From Roseibium sp. MMSF_3544 (lineage in GTDB: Bacteria > Pseudomonadota > Alphaproteobacteria > Rhizobiales > Stappiaceae), in contig NZ_JASHKA010000007.1 in the NCBI RefSeq assembly GCF_030732845.1, positions 186,001 to 250,000 of the forward strand: DNA of 64,000 nucleotides, written 5' to 3'. Both the position numbers and the translations under genes were made by a program. Of the stretch, positions 8,801-17,775 are shown one piece after another; within the stretch, counting starts at the first letter, position 1; every line of letters begins with the position of its first letter. Below the pieces are notes generated by a model. The model did no database searches and had not been told where the DNA came from. It saw only the letters and a program-made list of their open reading frames with translations.

Positions 8801-9395
8801 GCGGTGAAACTTCGTGAGAGACGGAAATCTGCGGAAAGCCGATGTCCTCGGCAATTGTTTTCAAAACCTGTTCGTGTGCCGGAAAGGCATAGGCGTGCAT
8901 CATGACGATGGCGATGGACCGGATGCCGTTGTCCCAGGCTTCCTGCATCTGTCTGCGTGCGTCTGTCTCATCGACCGTCAGTTCCACCGTTCCGTCGGCA
9001 CGCACGCGCTCGGAAATCTCGTGAACACTTTCGTACAGCAGCTCGGGCTTGATGATTTCCTTGGCAAAAATTTTGGGGCGGGCCTGGTAGCCGATTTCGA
9101 GTGCGTCGCGAAAACCTTTCGTGATGAACAGGGCTGTCCGTTCCCCCTTGCGCTCAAGGAGCGCGTTGGTCGCAACGGTCGTTCCCATCTTCACCGTCGC
9201 GATTTTTTCAGACGGAATTGGCGCGCCGCTTTCCAGGCCAAGGATCTCGCGTATTCCCTGGATGGCGGCATCGCGATAGGCCTCGGGGTTTTCAGACAGG
9301 ACCTTATGTGCATGCAGCGTACCGTCGGGCGCGCGCCCGACAATGTCGGTAAATGTGCCGCCGCGGTCGACCCAAAAATCCCACCTGGATGTCAT
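5811..9395 (-). CDS. 5-oxoprolinase / hydantoinase A-B fusion
   Basis: 1194 residues, the length of fused ATP-dependent 5-oxoprolinases. The N-terminal HyuA half starts with the ASKHA phosphate loop ([11 protein letters not shown], from residue 10) and carries GPAGGVVGA and [12 protein letters not shown]. The HyuB half begins near residue 688 ([17 protein letters not shown]...). The family opens 5-oxoproline to glutamate, or hydantoins and related lactams, with ATP. The single-chain layout favours 5-oxoprolinase, but substrate is not certain. The ATG at 9395 has GAGGG at good spacing; the upstream frame start at 9422 adds nine unlikely residues. No transporter or regulator gene is adjacent. 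Confidence 0.9.
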   Translation of the reverse strand: MTSRWDFWVDRGGTFTDIVGRAPDGTLHAHKVLSENPEAYRDAAIQGIREILGLESGAPIPSEKIATVKMGTTVATNALLERKGERTALFITKGFRDALEIGYQARPKIFAKEIIKPELLYESVHEISERVRADGTVELTVDETDARRQMQEAWDNGIRSIAIVMMHAYAFPAHEQVLKTIAEDIGFPQISVSHEVSPLMKLVGRGDTTVVDAYLSPILRRYVDQVQEELGEGPRLMFMQSSGGLTAADLFQGKDAILSGPAGGVVGAVETSRMAGFDKIIGFDMGGTSTDVCHYDGEYERAFETEVAGVRMRAPMMMIHTVAAGGGSILHYTDGRFQAGPDSAGANPGPACYRRGGPLTVTDANLMTGKLAPEFFPKIFGPNQDQPLDGDVVRQKFADLANEIGDGRSPEEVADGFLKIAVENMANAIKKISVQRGYDVTEYALTCFGGAGGQTGCRVADSLGMKTVILHPFSGILSAYGMGLADIRADRQQAVVKVLSESLMPELLALRDQLAAVTEAELDRQAIAAVERRTTATAHLRYDGTDTPLPVHLGSVDAMRKAFEEAHKKQFGFAYDNKPIVVEALEVESAGGGAGLVEPDLNLSSEGAAPATTTRIYSEGVWHDAHIYRRETLKPGMKVAGPAVIIESHATIAVEDGWQAEINAKDHVVLHRIVPLKRADAIGTHADPVMLEVFNNLFMSIAEQMGVTLQNTAYSVNIKERLDFSCAVFNADGALVANAPHMPVHLGSMDRSVETIIKLNTGKIKPGDVFALNAPYNGGTHLPDITVVSPVFDDEGKDILFWSASRGHHADVGGSAPGSMTPRATNVDEEGVLFDNFKIVDQGRFCEQELIDLLTNHPYPARNPHQNVADLSAQIAANEKGIQELKKMVAHFGLDVVQAYMGHVQDNAEESVRRVIEALKDSEYEYPTDQGSVIKVKITVDKDKREATVDFTGTSPVKLNNFNAPEPVTRAAILYCFRVMVNGDIPMNAGCLKPIHINIPDDCMLRPSYPAAVVAGNVETSQHVTNAVFAALGAMANAQGTMNNLTFGNDTYQYYETICSGSPAGPGFNGTDGVHTHMTNSRLTDPEVLEFRFPVLLEDFHIRKKSGGRGKWSAGNGTRRTLRFLEKMDCAILSSHRTIRPKGMQGGEDGELGKTEVRRLTGAVEVLEGCDQTVLEPGEAVTVITPTAGGWGSA

Positions 9396-9450
9396 GTTCA
9401 ATCCCTCAGATTTGCCGATCAAAAGATATGACCCGGTCGCACACGAGCGA

Positions 9451-9501
9451 ACCTTGCAAGGTCATTCTCAAACTACATTGACATTTTATCGATAAATTGT
9501 C
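9451..9501 (-). promoter_or_regulatory. Two palindromes upstream of the oxoprolinase gene
   Basis: ACCTTGCAAGGT (9451-9462) is a perfect 12-bp palindrome. At 9480-9501 lies a 22-bp inverted repeat: GACA, one base, TTTATC / GATAAA, one base, TGTC, with only the T/T pair at 9484/9497 failing. They lie 56-106 bp upstream of the start. Both are candidate operators for a regulator not encoded next door. Confidence 0.45.
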
Positions 9502-9632
9502 GATGAAAAATTCAAAGAAACTGTTTGGGCGAACTCAATGCTGAGGAACTGAATGTAACCTTTCAATTTCAGATGCGGTCTGGAACTGACAGAGACATTT
9601 GAGACAAAACAGGTTTTTGAGAGGGGCGGTGC

Positions 9633-10013
9633 ATGGGTTTTCTGGTATTGCAGTTTGTCGTGATACCCGCCGTTCTTTTCCTTGCCGCCTATTTCACGAC
9701 GGCGTTGGATCGCACTCTCAACAGGTTGGCGTTTTTCGTTCGACTTCTGATCCTGCTGGCGGCCGGCACGGCGCTCGTCTTCGTTGTGGCCAATCAGCCG
9801 GACGAAGGCTTTGCCGGTGTCCTCATCGTGCTGCTGGGCGGTCTCGTGATCGGTTTTTTCAATATGCGATTTCAGATCATGCGGCTTCAGGATGTGGGCT
9901 GTTCGCGGTTCTTGGCCCATTTGGCCTATGTACCACTCGTCAACCTCGTATTTGTTCTGGTCCTGCTCTTTGTGCCGGGCAGGCCGAAACTGACGCCGGA
10001 CGTGTTTTCATAA
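9633..10013 (+). CDS. Small membrane protein, DUF805-like
   Basis: 126 residues with four predicted membrane helices (about 4-22, 32-52, 60-78 and 95-116). The RFQIMRLQDVGCSRFLAHLAYVPLVN stretch resembles the RRLHDIG...PLIN signature of DUF805 proteins. Function unknown. GAGAGGGG lies just upstream of the ATG. It stands alone, divergent from the oxoprolinase gene and convergent with the glycosyltransferase gene. Confidence 0.65.
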   Translation: MGFLVLQFVVIPAVLFLAAYFTTALDRTLNRLAFFVRLLILLAAGTALVFVVANQPDEGFAGVLIVLLGGLVIGFFNMRFQIMRLQDVGCSRFLAHLAYVPLVNLVFVLVLLFVPGRPKLTPDVFS

Positions 10014-10057
10014 ACGGTACCGGTTGGTGTGTCTGGAGCTGCGCTATGAAAATACCC

Positions 10058-11524
10058 TTATTTCGGCGCCGGACCGGACTTTAGAAGCGTGAGGCCGCTT
10101 GCACCCCAGCCAAATCTCTGGATTGCGGGAGGGACGCTCTCTGTCGCGGATGCCTGTCTTGCATCATCTGTTTCCCGCCCGCTGAGGTGAGCGAGCAACA
10201 ACCATGTGTTTCCGGTTTCAGGAACGTATGAGAGATGCGGTACCGCGTCGACGCTTTCGACGGCCTCGAACTGGTTTTCGCCGCGCAGGTAATAGGAAAG
10301 GACGGGTTCGGCAAAACCCTTGTAAAGGACAAGCCGATCGTTCGGTTCCCGGTTCTCCAGATAATAGGCAGCAACCTCCCGCCACTCCGGCCTGATCTTC
10401 TCGGTAAGGGTAAATTTCAGCTGCGGATAGGTGAGAACCAGCGCCACACCGAACAGCGCAAGTGGCGCTAAACGCGGAAAGCCAAAACCGGCGCCAAGCG
10501 CTGCCAGCAAAAGCAATCCCGGCCAGGCCGCGATCAGATACCGGTCGAACAGGATCGGCTGGACAAGAATTGAATAGAAATAGGCGAGCAATGCCGGACC
10601 GAGCGTATAGGCGACGCAAATCACCACCGACTGCCTTGCTTCTACTGAATTGTCGCCGTGATGAGGCCGTTTGAGAAGCGTTGACACGACCCCGACGACG
10701 GCGAGGCCCACAAGCACCCAGAAGAGCACGAGAGATCCCGACAGCGTGAAGGCGGTCGTGCGCAGGAACGTCAGGTCAGGGAAGGCGATCCAGAAACCTT
10801 CGTTGGCAACGGACCTTGCGCGTCCGGCAAGAATGACGAGCCAAGGTGCAAACAAAACAACGCTTGCGGCCATCGCAAGACAAGCCACCAGCGCGCTGGA
10901 CCGCAGTCGCTTCTCCGGATCGAGGACATCCTTGAGTGCAAATGCCGCGCAAGCCGAACCAACACATGCAAACCCGAAAAGGGCATAGACGTGGCTGTAT
11001 AAGAACAACGCCCCGCTGAGCGCCAAAAGCACCACCCAGATCGCCGACGGCTTTTTCAAGACTTTCAGCGCAGCCAAGAGAAACGCGAGGCCGCAGGCCG
11101 CGAGAAGCGCGTACATTCGGGCTTCTGTCGAGTACCAGATGTGAAACGGCGAAAATGTGAGCAGGGCCGCTGCCAGCAGCCCGGTCGTCTTGTCGCGCAG
11201 GTGGCGCCCAATCAGATAAACGAGCCAGACGGACAGAACACCCAGAAGAGCAGACGGCAGACGCAGTGCTGTTTCACTGTCACCGATCAGCGGCATGGTC
11301 TGCCACAGCACAACATTATGAAGCGGCGGGTAATTGTCCGCGGCAACGGAGGCAAGCAGGTCTGCAAAGGACCCATTGGACTGGCTCCACGAAACGGCCT
11401 CGTCGTACCAGAGACTGGTTCTCGCCAGATCTTGAAAACGGATTGCAGCTGCAACGGCCAATATGATCAGGAGAAGAACGCTCGCGGCCAGATCCGAAAT
11501 GTACTGTTTGTCTGCCGGTCGCAC
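10058..11524 (-). CDS. Glycosyltransferase family 39-like integral membrane protein
   Basis: 488 residues with a dozen or so predicted membrane helices. The first periplasmic loop has the GT-C/GT39 acidic pair in SLWYDEAVSW (D41, E42), followed by NYPPLHNVVLW and SALLGVLSVWLVYLIGR, all typical of ArnT/PMT-like enzymes that move a sugar from a polyprenyl-phosphate donor to a lipid or protein acceptor. The acceptor is unknown. The C-terminus is a soluble tail of about 110 residues. It is a single gene with no companion undecaprenyl-phosphate sugar synthase nearby. Confidence 0.85.
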   Translation of the reverse strand: MRPADKQYISDLAASVLLLIILAVAAAIRFQDLARTSLWYDEAVSWSQSNGSFADLLASVAADNYPPLHNVVLWQTMPLIGDSETALRLPSALLGVLSVWLVYLIGRHLRDKTTGLLAAALLTFSPFHIWYSTEARMYALLAACGLAFLLAALKVLKKPSAIWVVLLALSGALFLYSHVYALFGFACVGSACAAFALKDVLDPEKRLRSSALVACLAMAASVVLFAPWLVILAGRARSVANEGFWIAFPDLTFLRTTAFTLSGSLVLFWVLVGLAVVGVVSTLLKRPHHGDNSVEARQSVVICVAYTLGPALLAYFYSILVQPILFDRYLIAAWPGLLLLAALGAGFGFPRLAPLALFGVALVLTYPQLKFTLTEKIRPEWREVAAYYLENREPNDRLVLYKGFAEPVLSYYLRGENQFEAVESVDAVPHLSYVPETGNTWLLLAHLSGRETDDARQASATESVPPAIQRFGWGASGLTLLKSGPAPK

Positions 11525-11675
11525 GCAGCCGTGTCCTCTTGAGATTGAGAGGGCTGAACGCTAGCCAATCCGGCGGCCGGTGAAAAGATTATCTTTGTCA
11601 GGGGATTTTGAGCCCGCACATTTGCCGCTAAGCTCTTGAAGCCGTTTTGAAGATACTGAGTCTGAGGTTTTCCGC

Positions 11676-12224
11676 TTGTCCGATAAGTCCGAACCCAAAT
11701 CATCTGCAGGGTCAGAGACCAGCATTGGGCCCGTCGTGTCTGCAGCCCATCTCGCCTCCGGTGCCATGCCGGCGTTGTCGGAAGTCGAGTTTGCCGTCAC
11801 CATGATGGTCAATGCCTATCATCGGTGGATGGTCAGGTGCATGGCAGCCAGCGGATCGGAGGGGCTGAGCCCCCTCGATGTGATCGTCTTGCACAGCGTG
11901 AACCACCGAGGCCGCGCCAAGACGCTTTCGGACATCTGCCTGGTGCTGAACATCGAAGACACCTACACGGTGACCTATTCGATGAAGAAGCTGGAACGGG
12001 CCAAATTGATCAAGTCCGGACGCCGGGGAAAAGAGAAAACAGCCGAGATAACCGCCGCAGGTGAGACGGCCTGCATGGAATACAAGAAGTTGCGCGAGGC
12101 CCTTCTGGTTGAGCCCATGAAAGCGCTGGGCCTCGATGAAACCGAACTCTCACGGCTTGCTGCTACCCTGCGTCTCGTTTCCGGAAACTACGATCAGGCT
12201 GCGCGCGCCGCCGCAGCCATGTGA
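11676..12224 (+). CDS. MarR-type winged-helix transcriptional regulator
   Basis: 182 residues. After a Ser-rich N-terminal tail of about 35 residues comes a MarR-like winged helix (GLSPLDVIVLHSV, SDICLVLNIEDTYTVTYSMKKLERAKLI recognition region, GRRGKEKTAEITAAG wing) and a C-terminal dimer helix. The open frame begins with TTG 11676, nine bases after GAGG; the first in-frame ATG is inside the tail (11766). Target unknown. The arsR-arsC pair follows after 65 bp but need not be its target. Confidence 0.8.
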   Translation: MSDKSEPKSSAGSETSIGPVVSAAHLASGAMPALSEVEFAVTMMVNAYHRWMVRCMAASGSEGLSPLDVIVLHSVNHRGRAKTLSDICLVLNIEDTYTVTYSMKKLERAKLIKSGRRGKEKTAEITAAGETACMEYKKLREALLVEPMKALGLDETELSRLAATLRLVSGNYDQAARAAAAM

Positions 12225-12234
12225 AATTTGGGCG

Positions 12235-12247
12235 CCTGCACTGCAGG
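12235..12247. promoter_or_regulatory. 13-bp palindrome upstream of arsR
   Basis: CCTGCA, one base, TGCAGG: a perfect inverted repeat 42 bp before the arsR start and 10 bp after the previous stop codon. It is a candidate ArsR operator or part of a 3' hairpin; there is no direct evidence for either. Confidence 0.3.
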
Positions 12248-12289
12248 TTCTTGCGTTGTATACTGCAAAAATTCTTGTAGGATCGAAAT

Positions 12290-12643
12290 ATGAAGGAACA
12301 AACAGCCATTGCCGCACTTGGCGCACTCGCACAGGAAGACCGGCTTGCGGCGTTCAGGCTTCTTGTAAGCCAGGGCCCGCAAGGGTTGCCCTCGGGTGTC
12401 ATCGCAGACAGGCTTGATGTGCAGCCAACGCGCATGTCCTTTCACCTCACCACGCTGGAACGGGCGGGGTTATTGACGGCGCAAAGGGAAGGGCGGCTCA
12501 TCCGATATGCCGTTGACTATGGCCAGATGAGACATCTGCTGAAGTTCCTGATGGAAGATTGCTGTGGCAGCAACCCTGTCATCTGCGGGTTATCCGCAAA
12601 CGATATGACACATTCTCCCAACACATTGCAGGACACGAAATGA
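12290..12643 (+). CDS. arsR: ArsR/SmtB family repressor
   Basis: 117 residues with an ArsR winged helix (GVIADRLDVQPTRMSFHLTTLERAGLLTAQREGRLIRYAVD). The DNA-recognition helix lacks the classic CxCxxC arsenic site. Instead there is a C-terminal cluster C91-C92 and C99 (EDCCGSNPVICG), similar in placement to the As(III) site of the Acidithiobacillus ferrooxidans ArsR. It overlaps arsC by an ATGA, so the two are translationally coupled. Likely represses its own operon until arsenite binds. Confidence 0.88.
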   Translation: MKEQTAIAALGALAQEDRLAAFRLLVSQGPQGLPSGVIADRLDVQPTRMSFHLTTLERAGLLTAQREGRLIRYAVDYGQMRHLLKFLMEDCCGSNPVICGLSANDMTHSPNTLQDTK

Positions 12644-13047
12644 GCATTACGATCTATCACAATCCCAAATGCGGCACGTCCCGGAACACTTTGGCGATGA
12701 TCCGCGAGGCCGGTGTCGAGCCTGAGGTCATTGAGTATCTCAAGACACCGCCAAACCGGGAAAAGCTGGTCGATCTGATCGAACGCATGGGGATCTCTGT
12801 ACGTGATCTTCTACGCCAGAAGGGAACGCCCTATGACGAGTTGGGACTCGGCGAGGACAAATGGACAGACGACCAGCTTATCGATTTCATGATGGAGCAC
12901 CCGATCCTGATCAACCGGCCGATCGTCGTCAGCGAAAAGGGTGTCCGTCTGTGCCGGCCGTCGGAAAAAGTGATGGATCTGCTACCCGCCGATATCGGCT
13001 CGTTCACGAAGGAAGACGGTGAAGTCGTATCGTCCAGCAAGGCGTAA
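12640..13047 (+). CDS. arsC: Arsenate reductase, glutaredoxin-dependent type
   Basis: 135 residues. Reduces arsenate to arsenite with glutathione/glutaredoxin in the cytoplasm. The catalytic Cys is in HNPKCGTSRNTL, with the expected Arg residues in LRQKGTPY, NRPIVV and RLCRP (equivalents of R60, R94 and R107 of plasmid R773 ArsC). The C-terminus is slightly long and Ser-rich. The ATG overlaps the arsR stop. No ArsB, Acr3 or other arsenite pump lies in the window, so efflux must come from elsewhere. Confidence 0.9.
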   Translation: MSITIYHNPKCGTSRNTLAMIREAGVEPEVIEYLKTPPNREKLVDLIERMGISVRDLLRQKGTPYDELGLGEDKWTDDQLIDFMMEHPILINRPIVVSEKGVRLCRPSEKVMDLLPADIGSFTKEDGEVVSSSKA

Positions 13048-13213
13048 CCCGGCGCGGCTCCTCATGGAAACAGACCTGAACTGGTGATGGTTGGCGACTG
13101 CCGGCGCCCGGCAAAGGTTTTCTGCGAGCAGGTTTTTCCGGACGTGGCGGCTCCACGCGCGATTGTGTTCAGCCCGAAGTCCGCGCTTGGGGAATGACGA
13201 CAAACTTGTTTCG

Positions 13214-13235
13214 CCTGACCCTGATCGGGGTCAGG
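13214..13235. terminator. Stem-loop between arsC and the GGDEF/EAL gene
   Basis: CCTGACCC (13214-13221) pairs with GGGTCAGG (13228-13235) around a 6-base loop, between the two convergent genes. No T-tract follows, so it is a weak terminator candidate. The rest of the 213-bp spacer shows nothing. Confidence 0.35.
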
Positions 13236-13260
13236 TCATCGTCGCGCCAACGGCACGCGA

Positions 13261-15450
13261 TCAGACGGTCGCGGCTTCGTTGCTGTCCTGGCTGGCAGAG
13301 GTTTCCGGTGTCGCGAGCGTCGCGACCTGAGCAAGTTCCGGTGACAGCGAAATCTTTGGTGCTTCCAAAGCTGCTTTCTTCTTTTGCGGAAACCACAAGC
13401 CGCCATCTTTGTTGTGCGGAAAGACCGGATAGTCTGCTTCATGCTGGGCAACGGAGGCCGGTTTTCCGAACATGTACCCCTGGACGAGATCGCAGCCCGC
13501 AGCACTCAAAAGCACGGCCTGATTTTCCGTCTCGACGCCTTCGGCCGTAATCGTGACATTCAGTGAACGCCCGAGACCCACGATCGACGTGACGATTGCG
13601 TCCGTACTGGTGTCCTTGCCGAGATTTTGCACGAAGGCCTGATCAATCTTGATCTTGTCGAAGGGGAACAGGCTGAGATAGCTGAGCGAGGAATACCCTG
13701 TCCCGAAATCGTCCATGGCGATCGAAACGCCCATTTCATGGATTTGCCGCAAGGTTTCGATGACAGCGTCAGTGTTCGAGATAAGCAGGCTCTCGGTGAT
13801 TTCGATTTCCAGGCGGCGCGGGTCCAGCCCGGAGTTGAGCAGGGCCTGGGCAACACGTTTTTGCGTTTCGCCGGCGATGAACTGGGCTGCGGAAATGTTG
13901 ACCGCAACGCGACGGCTCTGATCGTTCCACAGCATTGCTTCGCGGCATGCGTGGTTCAGCACCCACGTGCCGATTTCGTCGATCAGGCCGCAGTCTTCCG
14001 CGATTGGAATGAACAGATCCGGTCTGATCTCGCCCTTGCTCGGATGCTCCCACCGCACGAGCGCTTCATATCCCTTCAGCGTACCGTCACGCAGGGCATA
14101 TTGCGGCTGATACACCAGCTTGAACTGGTCCAGCTTGAGCGCTTTGACCAGTCCGTTTTCCACTTCCTTGCGCTTTTGTGCTTCCGCATCCAGCCCTGGC
14201 GTGTACCAGGCAAATGTGGAACGGCCGCTGTGTTTGGCGTGATAAAGGGCCAGATCGGCGCAATGCAGCAACCTGGAGACACGCCAGGACCCATCTGTGG
14301 CGCGCGCAATTCCGATCGAGAGCGAAAGCTTGATTTCCCGTCCATCGATTATGCAAGGCTCCGACGTCGCGGTAATCATGTCCGTCGCCAGACGGGTCAT
14401 GCGTGCAGGATCAGAAACGGATTCCAAGAGGACGGCAAACTCGTCACCGGACAACCGGGCGACAAGGTGTTTGTGAAAGACGGTTTGCAGGCGTTCGCCG
14501 ACGATCTGGAGGAAGACGTCACCAATGCCGTGGCCGTGGGTGTCGTTGATTTCCTTGAACTTGTCGACGTCGATCAGCATGACACCGACATTGGACGCTT
14601 TTGCCTGGGCGTGGCGCAGTGCACCTGCCAGACGCGCATTGAAGACCGCCCGGTTCGGGAGCCCTGTCAGCGTGTCATGATGGGCGAGATATTCGATATT
14701 GCTGTTGGTTCTGACCTGATCGTAGTACCGCATCCAGAGAAGGATGGCAGCAAAGGCGAACGAGATCAGGCACAAGGCTCCGATGGTTGCGCTGATCGAC
14801 CATATCAATCCGGCCAGGCTTGCCAGAATGGCGGACTGGTCGACCAGAAGCACCAGGCTGGGCGCCAACGCACTGGATTGCGCGGGTTTGAAGACGACGA
14901 CGGCGTTGTTTCCGAAAGAGCCGTACCAGGTCATATCCGGAATGACTGCAAGTGAACGTTTCGAATTGAAAGCCGACCAGGCCCGGTTCAGCGTTCGTAC
15001 AGAGCGAAGCTCGTTTTTCGAAAGCCAGTCGATTTGTGCAAACGCAGGAAGTTGCGGATTGCTGGCGATCGCGGCCTTCGGGTAAACCAGCGCCGTTTCC
15101 ACAATTTCCGAGTTGGCGGCTTCCCGTTGCAGACTGCGCTGCAACCTTTCCAGTTGGGCCGCCGAGATCGGCTGATTGGCCGGTGCCGCATCAGTACGGG
15201 TCAGACGCAAGCCTTGAAGGTTGGTGGACGTCGGGGCGGATCCTTCGACAGCCGACGTGGCCAGTATTTCCTGAACGCTTGCTTGCTGAAGGCTGTACTC
15301 CTGTTCCAGCCCGCGCATCAAAAGCCAATCGGTGAGCATTCGATTGCTCACATAGACTCCAAGCGCCAGCGTAAGGACCAGCGACATGGATACGAAAAAT
15401 ATGACAATGTTGCTTCTTACGAGTGGGTGCGCCATTCGGCTCGTTACCAT
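13261..15450 (-). CDS. Membrane GGDEF-EAL cyclic-di-GMP signalling protein
   Basis: 729 residues. A first membrane helix (about 12-35), a periplasmic sensor region of about 180 residues, a second helix (about 218-245), a GGDEF domain (about 255-420) and an EAL domain (about 435-685). The GGDEF active-site loop reads SGDEF (334-338), a variant tolerated in active cyclases. The EAL domain keeps YEALVRWEH (near 460), DDFGTGYSSLSYL and the TAEGVET loop, so phosphodiesterase activity is likely. The tail of about 45 residues is Lys/Ser-rich. It probably tunes motility or biofilm through c-di-GMP. The start at 15450 has a weak GAAGA site; ATG 15435 is an alternative. Confidence 0.88.
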   Translation of the reverse strand: MVTSRMAHPLVRSNIVIFFVSMSLVLTLALGVYVSNRMLTDWLLMRGLEQEYSLQQASVQEILATSAVEGSAPTSTNLQGLRLTRTDAAPANQPISAAQLERLQRSLQREAANSEIVETALVYPKAAIASNPQLPAFAQIDWLSKNELRSVRTLNRAWSAFNSKRSLAVIPDMTWYGSFGNNAVVVFKPAQSSALAPSLVLLVDQSAILASLAGLIWSISATIGALCLISFAFAAILLWMRYYDQVRTNSNIEYLAHHDTLTGLPNRAVFNARLAGALRHAQAKASNVGVMLIDVDKFKEINDTHGHGIGDVFLQIVGERLQTVFHKHLVARLSGDEFAVLLESVSDPARMTRLATDMITATSEPCIIDGREIKLSLSIGIARATDGSWRVSRLLHCADLALYHAKHSGRSTFAWYTPGLDAEAQKRKEVENGLVKALKLDQFKLVYQPQYALRDGTLKGYEALVRWEHPSKGEIRPDLFIPIAEDCGLIDEIGTWVLNHACREAMLWNDQSRRVAVNISAAQFIAGETQKRVAQALLNSGLDPRRLEIEITESLLISNTDAVIETLRQIHEMGVSIAMDDFGTGYSSLSYLSLFPFDKIKIDQAFVQNLGKDTSTDAIVTSIVGLGRSLNVTITAEGVETENQAVLLSAAGCDLVQGYMFGKPASVAQHEADYPVFPHNKDGGLWFPQKKKAALEAPKISLSPELAQVATLATPETSASQDSNEAATV

Positions 15451-15982
15451 TCTTCGAACACGTGTGATTCAATCCTAAGCAGAAAGTCTTTAACCATCAT
15501 GAATCATTGAGCATTGTCTTCGTGAGGGTTTGATCTACGCGAAAGCAGGATATTTGGCCGCTGTTACAGAGCCGATATTTCAGGAGCGTTTGTTTCGTTT
15601 CACCTCCCTCCTGAGGGGCGGCCTCATACACGATTTTGATTTGACGGTTGAAACGACGGCAGCTTGTAAAGACGCGTGTGAAGAGTTGGCTTATTGGCCC
15701 GTTGAAGCGCCTTGGCGCTGCTTGGGGCGGCGACCTGCCGTCCCTCGGATCTGGCCGGGTTGACCGTCTTACGCGCCGCGAAGGACTTGAAAACGAAACA
15801 CAATTCCCACCTCATCGCTTCTCGCATCTGGCAAAAACGATCCGAACAAAACCAGCTTCATTTCTCAGTCCGTACTCTGGTCAAATCCGGCGGCTGCCGA
15901 TAAGAGTGAAACGGGAAATTTGATTCGTCCGGTCAATTGCGAATGAACCAGACCGGTCTTCGAGTCCAACGGGAGCTTGTTG
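15451..15982. other. Gene-free region
   Basis: About 530 bp between the divergent GGDEF/EAL and DjlA-like genes. Short open frames here (such as 15530-15763) lack ribosome sites and recognisable protein features. I see no tRNA or clear RNA gene. An unannotated small RNA is possible. Confidence 0.4.
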
Positions 15983-16675
15983 GTGAGCGTCTGGAGCAGT
16001 ATCGGCAGTATCGTGAGTGCGATCGGAACCGGCGGCGCTCAAGTTGTCGACAGGCTGGTACAGCTGGTTCTTGCGCGTCCCGAGGGAACCAGCAGCGTCG
16101 GCTTCACCGTTGCAATGATCGCGCTGTCGGCAAAGATGGCAAAGGCAGACGGTGTCGTCACCACGGACGAGATAATTGCGTTTCGGGAACTTTTTGAAGT
16201 GCCGCCCAAGGAGGAGCGCAACGTTACGCGGCTTTTCAATCTTGCCCAGGAAGATGTCGCCGGTTTTGAGGTCTATGCCAAAAAGCTCGCCGATCTGTTT
16301 CCGTATGATCGCAAGACATTGCTCGATATCCTTGATGGCCTGTTTCACATTGCAAAGGCTGACGGTGTCGTTCACGAGAGTGAAGTCGGCTATCTGGCCA
16401 AAGTCGCCGAGGTTTTTGGTCTGGACGACCGCGAGTTCGCGAAAGTGCTCGCCCGGCATGTCCGCAGCGACGGCAATCCCTACGAAGTGCTCGGGCTCGG
16501 CCCGGAATCCAGTGACGCGGATCTGAAGGCGCACTATCGGCGCGAAGTTCAGGAAACCCATCCCGACCGGTTGATCGCGCGAGGGGTGCCGGAAGAATTT
16601 GTCCGGATCGCGAATGATCGTCTTGCCGCCTTGAACGAGGCCTGGGCAAAGATTTGCGCGGAAAGAGGCATATGA
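15983..16675 (+). CDS. DjlA-like protein: TerB domain plus C-terminal J domain
   Basis: 230 residues. Residues about 25-150 form a TerB-like helical domain (VAMIALSAKMAKADGVVTTDE, then FHIAKADGVVHESE; two acidic helix repeats). The C-terminal about 65 residues are a J domain with the HPD motif at 193-195 (THPDRL), which stimulates DnaK-type ATPases. E. coli DjlA has a membrane helix that is not obvious here. The GTG at 15983 is seven bases after GGGAG; TTG codons at 15977 and 15980 are alternatives. It overlaps the downstream amidase gene by an ATGA. Confidence 0.85.
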   Translation: MSVWSSIGSIVSAIGTGGAQVVDRLVQLVLARPEGTSSVGFTVAMIALSAKMAKADGVVTTDEIIAFRELFEVPPKEERNVTRLFNLAQEDVAGFEVYAKKLADLFPYDRKTLLDILDGLFHIAKADGVVHESEVGYLAKVAEVFGLDDREFAKVLARHVRSDGNPYEVLGLGPESSDADLKAHYRREVQETHPDRLIARGVPEEFVRIANDRLAALNEAWAKICAERGI

Positions 16676-17436
16676 GCGTTGCAACCGATACAAGCGTGGA
16701 CGCACGCGTACATCCGTCGCACAATCACGGCGAGCGTGCGCAAGGCGCGCCGATCGACATGATCATATTGCACTACACCGGCATGCAGACGGCGGAAACA
16801 GCGCTTCAAAGATTGTGTGATCCGCGTGCAGAGGTTTCTGCCCATTACCTGGTGCACGAGGATGGCACCATCTTGCAATGTGTTCCCGAGGCAAGACGGG
16901 CCTGGCATGCCGGCAACAGTTTCTGGAAGGGGGAAACCGACGTTAATTCGAGGTCGATCGGGATTGAAATTGTCAATCCCGGCCATGAATTCGGATACAG
17001 ACCGTTTCCGGACGAACAGATCGAGGCCGTCATCCGGCTCGGGCTGGACATTTGCCGTCGACACGATATCCATCCCTGGATGGTGCTTGCTCACTCCGAT
17101 ATCGCACCTGGACGAAAGGAAGACCCGGGCGAGTTGTTTCCCTGGAACCGTCTTGCCGACGCCGGTGTCGGGCTTTCCGTCGAAGCCTATCCTATCGTTG
17201 CCGGGCTGCTGATGCAGGAGGGGGACAGCGGGCAGCCGGTTGAAGCCCTTCAGTCCATGCTCGCTCTTTATGGCTACAACGTCGATATCAACGGTCACTT
17301 CGACGAGAAGACGCGCGACGTGGTCACGGCTTTCCAGCGTCATTTCAGGCAGGAAAAAGTGGATGGGGTCGCCGACCATTCGACGATCGAGACACTGAAC
17401 ACGCTTCTTCGGCAACTGCCCTCCTTTTCCACCTGA
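16672..17436 (+). CDS. N-acetylmuramoyl-L-alanine amidase (AmpD/AmiD-like) with peptidoglycan-binding domain
   Basis: 254 residues. An amidase_2 domain (about 25-165) with zinc ligands H34 (ILHYTGM), H141 and D151 (HSDIAPGRKEDPG), K149 near the active site, and the AWHAG and SIGIEIVNPG motifs. A C-terminal PG_binding_1 domain (about 190-250) follows. It cleaves the amide bond between MurNAc and the stem peptide. No signal peptide is visible, which fits a cytoplasmic AmpD-like recycling enzyme or export by another route. The ATGA overlap with the J-domain gene implies one operon. Confidence 0.9.
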   Translation: MSVATDTSVDARVHPSHNHGERAQGAPIDMIILHYTGMQTAETALQRLCDPRAEVSAHYLVHEDGTILQCVPEARRAWHAGNSFWKGETDVNSRSIGIEIVNPGHEFGYRPFPDEQIEAVIRLGLDICRRHDIHPWMVLAHSDIAPGRKEDPGELFPWNRLADAGVGLSVEAYPIVAGLLMQEGDSGQPVEALQSMLALYGYNVDINGHFDEKTRDVVTAFQRHFRQEKVDGVADHSTIETLNTLLRQLPSFST

Positions 17437-17775
17437 TCGCTTTTCTCTTGGCAAGAGCGGTCTAGGAGGCTGCCGAGCGTTCCGCGATTTCTCGGTCGTT
17501 TGGAGCACTCTCAAGATGTGAGTGCGCTGCAGCATTTTTCAAATCCTCAGGATCCATGCCTGTCACAGATCTTCTCCAGAAAGTCTGCGAGTCGCCGGAA
17601 ACCGGGCACGATTTGGTCACAAACCCGCTGAGCCGACAAATTCGTGCCCGAATTGGTGGTAAAAAACTGTAAGAACTTGAAATAAATCGTGATTAGACAG
17701 CGCCAAATTTCGTCCAAACGGTCCTTCATTTCTCCGTCCCGACTTCAACCGCAATAAAACCAAAGGGCTGGACGG
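17437..17775. other. Spacer with a hairpin after the amidase gene
   Basis: 339 bp without a gene. GCACTC (17505-17510) and GAGTGC (17520-17525) form a stem-loop followed by GCTGCAGC and ATTTTT, a plausible but weak terminator for the upstream operon. The rest should contain the promoter of the lytic transglycosylase gene. Confidence 0.4.

Noticed and set aside
13627..14955. 442-codon open frame antisense to the GGDEF/EAL gene
   Set aside because: A shadow frame; the opposite strand has unmistakable GGDEF and EAL domains.
15560..15600. GAGCCGATATTTCA, which resembles a word in gamma-proteobacterial 6S RNA
   Set aside because: The flanks do not form the closed 6S hairpin with a central bulge that I could trace; a covariance-model scan would be decisive.
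15530..15763. 77-codon open frame in the spacer after the GGDEF/EAL gene
   Set aside because: No good ribosome site and a protein sequence without domain, signal or membrane features.
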